The notes beneath the pieces are model-generated. The model worked only from the letters and a program-made list of their open reading frames with translations. It did not search any database and was not told the DNA's origin. From assembly GCA_900128565.1 (NCBI GenBank), contig LT635934.1:1-42912 (forward strand): 42,912 bases of DNA. The letters are read 5' to 3'. Both the position numbers and the translations under genes were made by a program. This DNA comes from Stramenopiles sp. TOSAG23-6. Its lineage: Eukaryota > Sar. Positions 18,887-27,795 of the stretch are shown here, in pieces (position 1 is the first letter of the stretch; each line of letters starts with the position of its first letter).

Positions 18887-19876
18887 ATGTCTGCTTACAA
18901 AAGAGGATTAAAGCGCTCGGCGCCTCTACAGGTTGCGGAAGAAGATGATATAGATAATGAGTATGCAAAAAACAGAGCTGCTCGTCTGGATAAGGAGTTT
19001 GAAGAAGGAAAAGCGCGCAGGGCAAAGATTGCTGAGCGCCGTGTGCTTGTTTTCTCCAGTCGTGGCCTTGTCTCTCGTTTCCGCCACTTAATGCTTGATA
19101 TACGCAAACTTCTTCCTCACCACAAAAAGGAAGTCAAATTTGATCAGCGTAATAAACTCTATGAAATCACCGACATCTGTGAAGTAAAGAGCTGTAAAAG
19201 TTGCTTGTTTTTCGAGTGTCGTAAGAAGAAGGATCTGTACATGTGGTTGACCAAAGCCCCAAATGGCCCTTCTGTAAGATTCCATGTACAGAATATCCAC
19301 ACCATGGAAGAATTGAAATTTACTGGTAATTGTCTACTTGGATCTCGTCCTCTTGTCTGTTTTGATAAAGCTTTTGACAGTGCTCCACACTTGCAATTGA
19401 TCAAAGAGATGTTTACTCAAGTCTTTGCAACTCCAAACGGACATCCGAAGTCTAAACCTTTTGTTGACCATTCTATCAATTTTTTCCTTGCCGATGGAAA
19501 GATCTGGTTTCGACATTTCCAAATTGTCTCAGACAGTGAAAAAAGTGCTTTAAAGGCTTCGGGTAAAATTATTGAGGCTGAGAAAGACGATGTTGGTGGT
19601 GCAGCTGCTGCATCTTTGAAAGCTGGAGAAGGAACTGAACTAGTTGAAATTGGTCCACGTTTCTGTTTAGATATTGTGCGCATGTTTGCCGGATCTTTTG
19701 GTGGACCAACCATATATCAGAATTTTGCATACACTTCACCTAACGCAGTTCGACGTGAGATGCATAAAAAGAAGCAAAAATGTTATGGTAACAGAATTGA
19801 CCAAGTTGAAAAACGGCGTAAAAGAGCAGAAGAAAATGTTCTTCCAGAAGATGAACTTCAATCAGTATTTCAATAA
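18887..19876 (+). CDS. BRX1: Ribosome biogenesis protein BRX1 (Brix domain)
   Basis: BRX1 is a nucleolar assembly factor for the 60S subunit, acting in early 27S pre-rRNA processing. The first in-frame ATG (18887, MSAYKRG) gives 329 residues, near human BRX1 (353). The Brix domain begins at RRVLVFSSRGLVSRFRHLMLDIRKLLPHHKKEVKFD and continues with CEVKSCKSCLFFECRKKKDLYMWL, GPSVRFHVQNIHTMEELKFTGNCL, GSRPLVCFDKAFD, FFLADGKIWFRHFQI and LVEIGPRFCLDIVRMFAGSFGGPTIYQN. This pattern separates BRX1 from the other Brix proteins. The C-terminus is basic and coiled (KKKQKCYGNRIDQVEKRRKRAEE). It converges on the minus-strand gene at 20055. Confidence 0.95.
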   Translation: MSAYKRGLKRSAPLQVAEEDDIDNEYAKNRAARLDKEFEEGKARRAKIAERRVLVFSSRGLVSRFRHLMLDIRKLLPHHKKEVKFDQRNKLYEITDICEVKSCKSCLFFECRKKKDLYMWLTKAPNGPSVRFHVQNIHTMEELKFTGNCLLGSRPLVCFDKAFDSAPHLQLIKEMFTQVFATPNGHPKSKPFVDHSINFFLADGKIWFRHFQIVSDSEKSALKASGKIIEAEKDDVGGAAAASLKAGEGTELVEIGPRFCLDIVRMFAGSFGGPTIYQNFAYTSPNAVRREMHKKKQKCYGNRIDQVEKRRKRAEENVLPEDELQSVFQ

Positions 19877-20054
19877 ATCATTAGTGTTCACGATTCAGTT
19901 GTACTTGAAGAATATAATAAAGTGCACAATTTCGAAATTGATAAGTTTTTGTGTTTTATTTTATATGTACAACAGAAAATAGGAGTATTTCTTTGAGAAA
20001 TATTACCTCTGTTGTATAAAGATTTGGATATTTATATAGTGTCACAGTGTTTTG

Positions 20055-21497
20055 CTAGACACATTCGCTACACTCGCAGTCACTAGAATGTTCATCAGTA
20101 GAATCGTTGTCATACTCACCACCAGTTGAATTTGTTTTATCAACAAGTGTATTTGGGTTGGGGTTATCAACAAGTGTATCAACCTGTACTACTACGTCTA
20201 AATCATTTGTTTTATTTTCCTTTTGTGAAGAGGGAAAAATCCTACTCTCTTTTTTATTACTACAATTTTTAGCTACTTCTATATCACACTTTTCAATATT
20301 ATATTTCGTTGTTTTTTTATCTGTGTTCAATGCAACTAATCTAGCATTCTCTGTCTTTACAGATATTAGCTCTGCTTTGAGCGTATTTACACGCTCTACA
20401 GCTTTTTGCATACCAGCTAGAAGTTGCTGCTGCATAGCTGCGGTCTGTTTTGCAAATTTCGAGTGTGATAACTCTGCTTCTGACGCCATAGTTTGTAGTT
20501 CACACTCGTGTGATTTTGTGATACTATTAACATGTTCTCGTTGTTGTTGGACAAATACAGCTCGCTCAAAAAAAAGAGCACGAATTTCAACTCGAAATCC
20601 ATTCACAAGACGTTCAATAGCTCCTGGTAACTCTGGCAGATTTTTTGAAAGACACTGCTGTTTTATCTCTTCCAATCTCAAATTCAATGGTAACTGGTTT
20701 TCTCCTGAAGCCTTCAGCCTTTGTTCATCTTCTCTTTTAGCTGGTGAAGAATGGTTTATTCTTTCTCGATCACGACTGTTTGACTTACAAAAGTCAATGT
20801 CTGAAATACGATTTTTAAATTCTTCATCCATCTTGACATTTGCAGAACGGCAATCTGACATCAATTTGTATAATTTTGATACATCTTTCTTTGCAAGTGG
20901 TTTATTCAAATTTTGTTTACACAGATTACTCAATTCTGAAAAAATAATAGAAGGTTCAGCGGTGGATGAAACGTCTATTTTCTCGATTGAATCATGTACA
21001 TCATCAGACACTTTATTTGTATGCTTTATCGTATTAAATGGGGTTGCAACTAGGCAGTTGTCGCTTTTATTTGTCGTTGCAAAGACGTCACCAGAATTCA
21101 GTCCGCAATTTTCCTTTTGTAGTGAATTCTTCGTATTTCGGGCATTGTTGTTTTCATCCGATCGACTGCGTTTCATCAAGACACGTCCTGTCTTTGAAAG
21201 CGTAGTTGCATTTCTTGCATATGCACTTTGATTGGATGTGCCATATTTTGGTAAAGGAGTACTGACAGCGTCAAAATTTCCGACAGAGGGTCTCCTCTTA
21301 CGCTTTGAAGTTTCTAGTCTATTAAGCGGGGTATTCATACACTGCGTGGACAGTGCAGATTTTTTGACAAATTTCTTTGATGAAGACATGGTTTTAGACT
21401 TTACAGTGCTGTTGTTGTTTGATACTGGGGTTTGGCCCCTTTTTTTCATTTGCCAGGCTTTCAGTGCCTCTCGTCTTGGATCACTCGAAGAGCTCAT
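20055..21497 (-). CDS. Unrecognised basic, largely disordered protein with central coiled coil
   Basis: From the first ATG (21497, MSSSSDPRREALKAWQ) the product has 480 residues; a longer frame would need a TTG start. The N-terminal 120 residues are basic and Ser/Thr-rich with RKRRPSVGN and several S/T-P sites (NTPLN, STPLP), suggesting a phosphorylated nuclear or spindle-associated protein. Residues about 270-400 form a helical and coiled-coil stretch (RLEEIKQQCLSKNLPELPGAIERLVNGFRVEIRALFFERAVFVQQQREHV). The C-terminus is acidic and ends in a Cys-rich HSSDCECSECV. EALKAWQMKKRG at the start hints at microtubule-binding proteins but is not diagnostic. An E2F-like sequence lies about 285 bp upstream. 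Function not assigned. Confidence 0.65.
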   Translation of the reverse strand: MSSSSDPRREALKAWQMKKRGQTPVSNNNSTVKSKTMSSSKKFVKKSALSTQCMNTPLNRLETSKRKRRPSVGNFDAVSTPLPKYGTSNQSAYARNATTLSKTGRVLMKRSRSDENNNARNTKNSLQKENCGLNSGDVFATTNKSDNCLVATPFNTIKHTNKVSDDVHDSIEKIDVSSTAEPSIIFSELSNLCKQNLNKPLAKKDVSKLYKLMSDCRSANVKMDEEFKNRISDIDFCKSNSRDRERINHSSPAKREDEQRLKASGENQLPLNLRLEEIKQQCLSKNLPELPGAIERLVNGFRVEIRALFFERAVFVQQQREHVNSITKSHECELQTMASEAELSHSKFAKQTAAMQQQLLAGMQKAVERVNTLKAELISVKTENARLVALNTDKKTTKYNIEKCDIEVAKNCSNKKESRIFPSSQKENKTNDLDVVVQVDTLVDNPNPNTLVDKTNSTGGEYDNDSTDEHSSDCECSECV

Positions 21498-21893
21498 TGT
21501 TCTATTCAAAAATGGATAAGAGAACCCAATTACTTCTGCCGCACTTCTCGAGTGAATATAACAGTCTAAAGGATTCAAAATCTAGGTTAGTAATCGACTG
21601 GGAGAAAGTTATACAATAAATGTACGTCGCGACGACTTTGCGATCTCGACTCAAGGAAAAAGAAGAGAATGTGTGTGATATAAATTGATCATAAGAAATC
21701 TCTACCGACACAGGAGCGATTTTTCAGAATTCTCAAATCTGCGATGATGCCGACGATTTGATTTAGATTTCGATTTCGATTTTCGCGCATTTTAGAAAAA
21801 TTAATTTTTTTTATATTATTTTCAATAAAATAAGGCATTTATAAGTTTTTTTATGAGGTCGTGTTTGAAACTAGAGCATCGCGCAGCAAAGAC
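21498..21893. promoter_or_regulatory. Intergenic region upstream of the 480-residue gene
   Basis: This is 396 bp. TTTTCGCGC at 21780-21788 fits the E2F consensus TTTSSCGC, but it is nearer the 3' end of the EGF gene than the start of the gene it might control. Around it is a GATTTCGATTTCGATTTT repeat run (21757-21785) that has a counterpart on the far side of the EGF gene. No coding sequence is evident. Confidence 0.4.
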
Positions 21894-23270
21894 TTAGTTA
21901 GTATAATAAATAGGCCCATTCTCCTCGGACGCTGGGTTCTCCTTTTTCACGATAACTGGATTATCGGTAGAGGCATGCTCTACAAGCCTTGTACCACAAT
22001 ATTTTCCTGTGTAGTCTTCATTGCAGACACAGTACGAACCACTCGATCTAATCTCACACGTTCCATGACTGTTACAATTTCTGAGGCATATTTCCTCTTC
22101 GCATGTAATTCCCTGATACCCTTGTTCGCAAACGCAACGACCATCACTACAGTACCCATTAACACATCTATCACTACAACCTTTATCTTGACAACTTGCA
22201 CCTTGATATGGTGTTTGACATTTACAAAATCCTTTACTATTACAAGCTCCATGACCATTGCAGTTTTGTGGGCATGTAACTTTCGAGCAATCATTCCCGG
22301 TAAAAAACTCGTCGCATTCACAAATCCCACTTGAATTACAAACTCCATTACCTGAGCAAAGATTTGGACATAACTTTTTACAAGGAAAACCTCCATAACC
22401 ACTTTTACATACACAAAAAGAATCATTTAGACAAATTCCATTTTCACAAGCCCCACATGTACGCTGGGAACAATCCTCGCCAATAAAACCTCGTGTACAA
22501 TCACACTTCTTACTACGACATACGCCGTGTCCACTGCAACTATTTGGACAGACAGTAGCTCCTTCAGTGCAGTCAACGGTGTCTTTATCAGTACCTCCGT
22601 TAACTCTTCTTCCATTGATAAATAGGTTGGCAACAAAATCTGCTGTATGAGATATGTTATTTAACATATCATCGACTATTGTATCCTCGACAGGCTTAGA
22701 TGCAAAGTTATGAATAACAGATAGAGAGTTTGGGCACTTGCAAACACCATTAAAACACTGCTTGCCATTAAAACACCCACCTACACAGATCTTAACCTCA
22801 CAAGCAGTTCCTGTATATCCTTCAATACACATGCACCCATTTTCTGTACATCGGGCATTTTTGCCACAATTTTCTTTACACTGGCTTTCAGAGCATGAAC
22901 TTCCCGAATACATATCATAACAACGACAAAACGAAGTTTTCTCTGACCACGACCACAAACAATCACCGTGACCAGAGCAACTATTGGAACACTTAGTGGC
23001 AGGTATGGGTACGGTTTCCTTGCTACAATCATTACCAGTATAATTAGGATAACAAATGCAGCTACCGCCGGAGCATGCTCCCTTTCCGGAGCAGTTTTTG
23101 GGACATCCTTGGGTTACACGTGTTCGTAAACTCTTTGAAACTTTTCCCAGCTTGCGTTTAGAATTTGTACGTATTGCTAACATTTCCCGTATTTTCTTTC
23201 GAGAGCGGTTGGTCTTACCTTGCGCGAGGATTCCCGTGAATACAAAAAAGAGCAAAATATTTCTAGTCAT
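21894..23270 (-). CDS. Secreted multi-EGF (tenascin-type) protein
   Basis: The 458-residue product has an N-terminal signal sequence (NILLFFVFTGILAQG), a basic stretch, and ten EGF-like modules. Many follow the tenascin/teneurin pattern CPxxCSGHGxCxxxxCxCxxGYxGxxC. The modules fall in two blocks, four and then six, separated by about 55 residues without cysteines (NSLSVIHNFASKPVEDTIVDDMLNN region). There is no second transmembrane segment, so secretion or matrix location is likely. The C-terminus is short and polar. No calcium-binding EGF signature (D-x-D/N-E) is evident. It is the middle of three same-strand genes, which breaks the strand alternation seen elsewhere, and both flanks carry GATTTCGATTT runs. 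Specific function unknown. Confidence 0.8.
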   Translation of the reverse strand: MTRNILLFFVFTGILAQGKTNRSRKKIREMLAIRTNSKRKLGKVSKSLRTRVTQGCPKNCSGKGACSGGSCICYPNYTGNDCSKETVPIPATKCSNSCSGHGDCLWSWSEKTSFCRCYDMYSGSSCSESQCKENCGKNARCTENGCMCIEGYTGTACEVKICVGGCFNGKQCFNGVCKCPNSLSVIHNFASKPVEDTIVDDMLNNISHTADFVANLFINGRRVNGGTDKDTVDCTEGATVCPNSCSGHGVCRSKKCDCTRGFIGEDCSQRTCGACENGICLNDSFCVCKSGYGGFPCKKLCPNLCSGNGVCNSSGICECDEFFTGNDCSKVTCPQNCNGHGACNSKGFCKCQTPYQGASCQDKGCSDRCVNGYCSDGRCVCEQGYQGITCEEEICLRNCNSHGTCEIRSSGSYCVCNEDYTGKYCGTRLVEHASTDNPVIVKKENPASEENGPIYYTN

Positions 23271-23579
23271 AGTATCTGCCTGTTAATATAGAATGATTTT
23301 CATTGAAATTATAATGAATATGGAAGGAAAAAGGGTATACGGCGGCGGGTACGGGTACCATATTCCAACTGGAACAGGAACGAGTTTTTGAATTTAAAAA
23401 AAAAAGAAAAATCGAAAAATCACCCGATATTTCAAAAATAGCAGATTTGATAATTGATTTCGATTTTTTTTCGATTTGATTTCGTTAACGGTCGAACGAA
23501 GCAAAAAAAAATAAATACGATTTTTCGGATATACTTTTAATAATTTTATGTTATATAAATAAACCACTACTTTTTTTAT
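23271..23579. other. Intergenic region between TMEM107 and the multi-EGF gene
   Basis: This is 309 bp. It contains GGCGGCGGGTACGGGTACC near 23340 (inverted GGTACC-type pairs) and an A/T tract with TTGATTTCGATTTTTTTTCGATTTGATTTCG (23450-23482), which echoes 21757-21785 on the other flank of the EGF gene. No gene is seen. Confidence 0.45.
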
Positions 23580-24482
23580 TTACTGGGTAGCTTGTTCGCT
23601 AGTATTTGTGCCAGCTTTCATATCTGAAGTAGAGTTATCTCCAGTATTTCCTGTACTTTCTAATTTATTTTCTTGGGATTCTCCAGTATTTCGTGTACTC
23701 ATCTCTATTTCTTTTTTTTCTTCAGATTCTCGAGATCTCCCTTTCTTTTTTCTAGTTTTAATATTTAGCCTCTCACGGAGACTTTTACTGTTTGAGGTTT
23801 TACTTTCACCCGTAATTTTATCATCTTTAGTCTCTTTAGTCTCATGATAGTGATCTTCATCTTTTTCCTTTGTCAAAAGTTGATCAGTCTCCAACGTTGT
23901 TCCCGCAGCTGTATTTTTCCTCACTGAAGAAAACATTTCCAGAAACTCAGCACAAGGACTATGATACTCTTTTCGTCGACTTCTAATTTCTCGGCTTGTC
24001 CAATTGAAAAATATTGCAAATCCAGATGATGTCAACTCACCTAAAAAAGGCGGAAGGCAGAATAATAAAAATATTGCCAAGAGCCTCGAACTTTCCCAAC
24101 CATCAAGGACAAAACCAAGCATAGCAAAAGAACCGGCAAGGTGACACGTTATACTACACATTGTATTCCTAGAAGACATAACTGAAGCTCCGTACAGAAA
24201 CCCAACAATTTCAAGGGAAATGCAAAGAAATGAAAAAGTTTCAACTAATCTATAGTCTGACATATACTTATCGAGAAGGTCATCAAGTGCAGTCTTGGAG
24301 CAGTTGGTATCGACACAGGAACTACTTTGCTTGTATCGGAGCCACAAGTCTTTTGTAGTTAGCATAGCTCTTACATTGGGTGATGGGCCCAGAGAACTCG
24401 CCCATAGCAATAATAAATGTGTACATATGGAGATAAAACGAGTGCCCATAAGTCTCATACCAAGGTGCTGGCTTTTCGTCAT
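23580..24482 (-). CDS. TMEM107: TMEM107-like ciliary transition-zone protein with long C-terminal tail
   Basis: TMEM107 is a four-pass protein of the ciliary transition zone (MKS module) that helps gate ciliary membrane composition. Residues 1-170 match the family: a first membrane span RFISICTHLLLLWA, a loop with DKYMSDYRLVETFSFLCISLEIVGFLYGASVMSS, a third span ITCHLAGSFAMLGFVLDGWES, and a fourth RLLAIFLLFCLPPFLGELTSSGFAIFF. Human TMEM107 is 140 residues and stops soon after the last span. Here about 130 more residues follow: a charged, disordered, Lys/Glu/Ser/Thr-rich tail with RERLNIKTRKKKGRSRESEEKKE. The tail is probably cytosolic. The identification rests on spacing and conserved residues (Asn/Thr-Met/Ser-x-x-Ile/Ala-H-x-x-x-S). 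It is divergent from ACADSB. Confidence 0.75.
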   Translation of the reverse strand: MTKSQHLGMRLMGTRFISICTHLLLLWASSLGPSPNVRAMLTTKDLWLRYKQSSSCVDTNCSKTALDDLLDKYMSDYRLVETFSFLCISLEIVGFLYGASVMSSRNTMCSITCHLAGSFAMLGFVLDGWESSRLLAIFLLFCLPPFLGELTSSGFAIFFNWTSREIRSRRKEYHSPCAEFLEMFSSVRKNTAAGTTLETDQLLTKEKDEDHYHETKETKDDKITGESKTSNSKSLRERLNIKTRKKKGRSRESEEKKEIEMSTRNTGESQENKLESTGNTGDNSTSDMKAGTNTSEQATQ

Positions 24483-24818
24483 GATGAAAAACCTAGAAAC
24501 TAAACACTCTATGCCTTAGCAAATAAAAATTCCGTTTCAACCTATTGCAGTTAAAATATTGATATTGCTATCTGATAGAATTCGTAAAGTTTGCTTCCTC
24601 TGAAAGTTACTGTGGTTAGAAATGATTACTCTGTCCACGAATTTGCTCGCAAGCGGTTACTGTGTAGATCTTTGTCAGAGTAACGGTTATTTTAACGTAC
24701 TACATCTATGACGTCATCATCTCGGGGACAAAATATTTAGATTAATCATTCATGTGTTCTTCTTCATCAAAAATTAAAATTCTTGTAAATCTTTTGTGCA
24801 TTTCAAATTATTTATAAA
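24483..24818. promoter_or_regulatory. Divergent promoter TMEM107 / ACADSB
   Basis: This is 336 bp with no coding sequence. A perfect CRE-type palindrome TGACGTCA is at 24709-24716, about 100 bp from the ACADSB ATG, in the context ATGACGTCATCAT. Such sites bind bZIP factors. Two TTACTGTG(T/G)-like repeats occur near 24607 and 24656. Confidence 0.5.
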
Positions 24819-26063
24819 ATGTTAAAAGCATGTTCACGGTTTGCACGCCGAAGAACTTTCTGTCGTACAATCCCTACAACGACGAAAAGTCGTGAGTTTA
24901 GTTTACGTCCTGCGGTGACCACACTGAATGAAGAAGAAACCATGATAAAAGATGCAGCGCGATTGTGGTCGGAGAATACTCTGCGCCCTCTTGTTACTGA
25001 AATGGATCGGGACTCGAAAATGAGCGACAGTCTGATTACAAGCCTCTTTGAAAATGGTTTAATGGGGGTTGAATTGCCTGAGAAATGGGGTGGCTCACAA
25101 GCTTCCTTTACTAGTGCCATTGCTGTAGTTGAAGAAATCGCAAAAGTTGACGCATCTGTTGGTGTACTTTGTGACATTCAAAATACTCTTATAAATAATA
25201 TGTTTAAATTCTGGGCAAGTGAAGCACTTCAAGAAGAGTGGTGTCCTCGTCTTGCGAAAAATACAGTCGGATCTTTCTGTTTATCAGAACCATCTTCTGG
25301 CTCAGACGCTTTCTCTCTAAAGACAGTTGCTGAAGAATCGCCCGATGGCAGCTATTATACCATAAACGGATCTAAGTCGTGGATAAGCAATGCAGAACAT
25401 GCAGGTGTCTTTCTCGTAATGGCAAACGCGGATCCTTCAAAGGGCTATCGCGGCATAACTTGCTTTGTCGTAGATGCAAACACTGACGGTATTGAAGTAG
25501 GAAAACCTGAAGATAAACTTGGTATTAAGGCGTCTAGTACATGTGGCCTTAGTTTCACTGATTGTAAAGTTCCGGCTTCTCATATCTTAGGTAAAAAGGG
25601 ATTAGGGTACAAGTATGCAATAGAAATTCTCAACGAGGGAAGAATTGGAATAGGTGCCCAAATGGTAGGGTTAGCGCAAGGTGCTTATGAATCAACTATG
25701 CCTTACCTCTTCCAGCGGGAACAATTTGGTTCATATATTGGTGACTTTCAAGCGATGGAACAAACATATGCTCGCCTTGCAACAGAGATTGAATGCTCAA
25801 GACTTTTGGTATATAATGCAGCAAGGTTAAAGGAACAAGGGTTGCCATTTGTAAAGGAAGCAGCTATGGCAAAACTATATTGTGCCGAAGTAGGTGAGAG
25901 AACTGCGTCAGCATGCATAGAATTAGTGGGTGGTGTAGGATTCACTAAAGACTTACCATTAGAGAAATATTACAGGGATAGTAAGGTTGGTTCTATATAT
26001 GAAGGAACAGCGAATATTCAGTTAGCAACTATTGCTAAACTACTCAAAGCGGACTGGAAATAG
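24819..26063 (+). CDS. ACADSB: Short/branched-chain acyl-CoA dehydrogenase, mitochondrial
   Basis: This is an FAD-dependent dehydrogenase that introduces the alpha-beta double bond in 2-methylbutyryl-CoA and related acyl-CoAs during isoleucine and fatty-acid breakdown. Of 414 residues, the first about 30 are Arg-rich (MLKACSRFARRRTFCRTIP), a likely mitochondrial presequence. The N-terminal helical domain, the FAD/acyl-CoA loop FCLSEPSSGSDAFSLKT, YYTINGSKSWISNAEHAGVFLVMA, NEGRIGIGAQMVGLAQGA and FGSYIGDFQAMEQTYA follow in order. The catalytic Glu lies in the C-terminal GSIYEGTANIQLATIAK, the same position as in ACADSB and SCAD. ACADSB rather than SCAD is inferred from the C-terminal sequence LEKYYRDSKVGSIYEG. 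It is intronless and convergent with CDK1. Confidence 0.92.
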   Translation: MLKACSRFARRRTFCRTIPTTTKSREFSLRPAVTTLNEEETMIKDAARLWSENTLRPLVTEMDRDSKMSDSLITSLFENGLMGVELPEKWGGSQASFTSAIAVVEEIAKVDASVGVLCDIQNTLINNMFKFWASEALQEEWCPRLAKNTVGSFCLSEPSSGSDAFSLKTVAEESPDGSYYTINGSKSWISNAEHAGVFLVMANADPSKGYRGITCFVVDANTDGIEVGKPEDKLGIKASSTCGLSFTDCKVPASHILGKKGLGYKYAIEILNEGRIGIGAQMVGLAQGAYESTMPYLFQREQFGSYIGDFQAMEQTYARLATEIECSRLLVYNAARLKEQGLPFVKEAAMAKLYCAEVGERTASACIELVGGVGFTKDLPLEKYYRDSKVGSIYEGTANIQLATIAKLLKADWK

Positions 26064-26305
26064 TCTAGATATAGATAAAAATATACAAAGGATGTCTTTG
26101 AGAATTAATTATAGGACACTTTTTTTTAGTCAACTTTGAAGACAACATTGCAATAAAAATATCGCGTAAAAACTATCAAAGATATTGTATTTCATAAATT
26201 CAAAAAAAATAATTTCATCAACACAAGCAGCGATCATCAATGAATAATGCTTTCTAATTATCGACCCTGTTTTGATAATTACTACAATATTTTCATTTCA
26301 ATAAG
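26064..26305. other. Convergent intergenic region ACADSB / CDK1
   Basis: This is 242 bp between two stops. AATAAA around 26151-26156 may be the ACADSB poly(A) signal. Nothing else is visible. Confidence 0.4.
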
Positions 26306-27202
26306 TCATGATCCTTTGCTTTTCAAGTCATTGAACCATGGGTGCTGTAATGCTGCTTTAGCAGAAATACGTTTCGTTGGATCAAACATCATCATTTTAG
26401 TCAACAAATCTATGCCGTTCGCATCTAGCTGGGGACACTTTGCGGTTAGATCCTGAGTTGGCCATTTAGGAAATGATGCTTTGAAATCTGGAAGAGCAGA
26501 GACGCCCGGCCAAATCTTTTCTGTTGGTGTTCCAAGGAGACGGAATATGCGAAAGAGCATGTCAATTTCAGAATCACCTGGCCAAAGAGGTCGCTTATTT
26601 GCCAACTCCGCCATAATACAACCAATTGACCATATGTCAACACCAGTGGAATAATGACGAGATCCAAGAAGAATTTCTGGTGCACGATACCAGAGTGTAA
26701 TAACCTCATGTGTGTATGCCCTGACTGGAATACAGAACGCTCGAGCAAGACCAAAATCAGCAAGTTTCAAACGACCGTTCATATCAATTAGTAAATTTTG
26801 TGGCTTCAAATCACGGTGCATTACACCACGTTTATGACAAAAATCAATACCTAAGAGCATTTGACAAACATACGATTTAACAAGCATTGGTTTTAAATAC
26901 TTGGTTTTGACATTATCCATATGTTTCTTTAAATCTTGGTCAAGGTATTCGAAGACAAGGTATAAACGATTATCACTGTGCTCAACATCTTTGAGTTTTA
27001 CGACATTTGGGTGCTCAAGAGTTTTTAACACAGAAATTTCACGAAGAGCAGTAGATGGCACACCTTCATCCTCTACTTCCAGGCGGATCTTTTTCAATGC
27101 TACAGTCTCTCCAGTTTCGATATTCTTGGCTTTATATACTACTCCATATGTTCCTTCACCGAGAGGTTTTTCAATCTTCTCATACTTGGCAAGACAACTC
27201 AT
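26306..27202 (-). CDS. CDK1: Cyclin-dependent kinase, CDK1/CDKA type with PSTALRE helix
   Basis: This is a Ser/Thr kinase expected to drive cell-cycle transitions with cyclins. At 298 residues it matches CDK1/CDC2 (297). It has the GEGTYG loop with Thr18/Tyr19 (inhibitory Wee1-type sites), catalytic Lys37, the cyclin-binding helix PSTALRE at 49-55 (PSTAIRE in animals and most plants), HRDLKPQN (129-136), DFG (149-151) and activating Thr164 in the segment [15 protein letters not shown]. The CDK1-like features LARAF and PVRAYTHEV are present. PSTALRE occurs in some stramenopile and alga CDKA paralogs. The divergent promoter contains an E2F-like site and a CACGTG box. Whether it is the mitotic or a G1/S CDK cannot be decided here. 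Confidence 0.93.
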   Translation of the reverse strand: MSCLAKYEKIEKPLGEGTYGVVYKAKNIETGETVALKKIRLEVEDEGVPSTALREISVLKTLEHPNVVKLKDVEHSDNRLYLVFEYLDQDLKKHMDNVKTKYLKPMLVKSYVCQMLLGIDFCHKRGVMHRDLKPQNLLIDMNGRLKLADFGLARAFCIPVRAYTHEVITLWYRAPEILLGSRHYSTGVDIWSIGCIMAELANKRPLWPGDSEIDMLFRIFRLLGTPTEKIWPGVSALPDFKASFPKWPTQDLTAKCPQLDANGIDLLTKMMMFDPTKRISAKAALQHPWFNDLKSKGS

Positions 27203-27588
27203 ACTAATTTCTTAGAGATGTTATCTAGAATGTTCAATATATTTGACACTTTAAATGTTAATGAGATACTTAAATACCTATATAGCGTATATAATGTGAA
27301 AAAGCAGTGGGAAAGATAGGGGGAAAGCCAGATAATTCCAACGAATGAGCACAACCACAAAGAGACGTGATTTCAAAATTTTCCTGAAGGGGAAAAACAA
27401 GAATAGAAAAACAAATCTACCGAATGGTCACGTATACATTACGGGTAACTAGAAGAGGTTCTATTGATAGACGTAAAACTTACAAGCACTTTTTCCACCG
27501 AAAGATGGATGATGTTTGAGGGGGAGGTTGTTTTCTCTTTGCAATTGCATGCAGCAGAATTTTCAAATGATGTCAAAACCTTTTCAAG

Positions 27589-27601
27589 TCGCGCCAAAAA
27601 A
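27589..27601 (-). promoter_or_regulatory. E2F/DP-like site (TTTTTTGGCGCGA on the minus strand)
   Basis: The sequence contains TTTGGCGC, an exact match to the E2F consensus TTTSSCGC. It lies 387 bp upstream of the CDK1 ATG on the same strand as that gene. Confidence 0.5.
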
Positions 27602-27627
27602 GGATTCAAAAAAAAAACTTAAAATGA

Positions 27628-27633
27628 CACGTG
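27628..27633. promoter_or_regulatory. CACGTG E-box/G-box in AAAATGACACGTG
   Basis: The hexamer is part of a 13-nt string AAAATGACACGTG (27621-27633) that recurs exactly at 41434-41446 in the TBC/SRP9 promoter. This points to a bHLH or bZIP binding site. Confidence 0.4.
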
Positions 27634-27795
27634 TTATTGCGCGCGATGGGGTCGAGTCACAACACCACACCAACGGTTAATGCAGTAAGAAGTTGTGTGG
27701 TATACAGACTCCACAGACTCCGTGACAGTCAGGAAAGCAACGTAGAAGAAGAAATATATTCAAAATACTTACGTTGTGAATAAAATTCAACATCG

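Larger units (their letters stand above)
27203..27795. promoter_or_regulatory. Divergent promoter CDK1 / 62-residue gene
   Basis: At 593 bp this is the longest gene-free stretch after the left element. It carries an E2F-like site at 27589-27601 and an E-box/G-box at 27628-27633. The rest is AT-rich; I see no tRNA or structured RNA. Confidence 0.5.

Noticed and set aside
20107-21231. 374-codon plus-strand frame opposite the basic protein
   Set aside because: It is composed of Ser/Phe/Cys-rich antisense sequence without domain features and would overlap completely a frame with better codon use and a plausible fold.
21498-21578. 27-residue extension of the 480-residue protein
   Set aside because: It starts with TTG; no ATG in frame upstream of 21497.
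21861-22334. 157-codon plus-strand frame over the multi-EGF gene
   Set aside because: It is antisense of Cys-rich EGF modules, giving Thr/Ile/Ala-rich nonsense.
23338-23360. CRISPR-like or GC-rich origin signal near the GGCGGCGGGTACGGGTACC stretch
   Set aside because: It is a single short GC-rich patch without repeats of spacer type; nothing in the window suggests CRISPR, a prophage or an operon, as expected for a nuclear genome.
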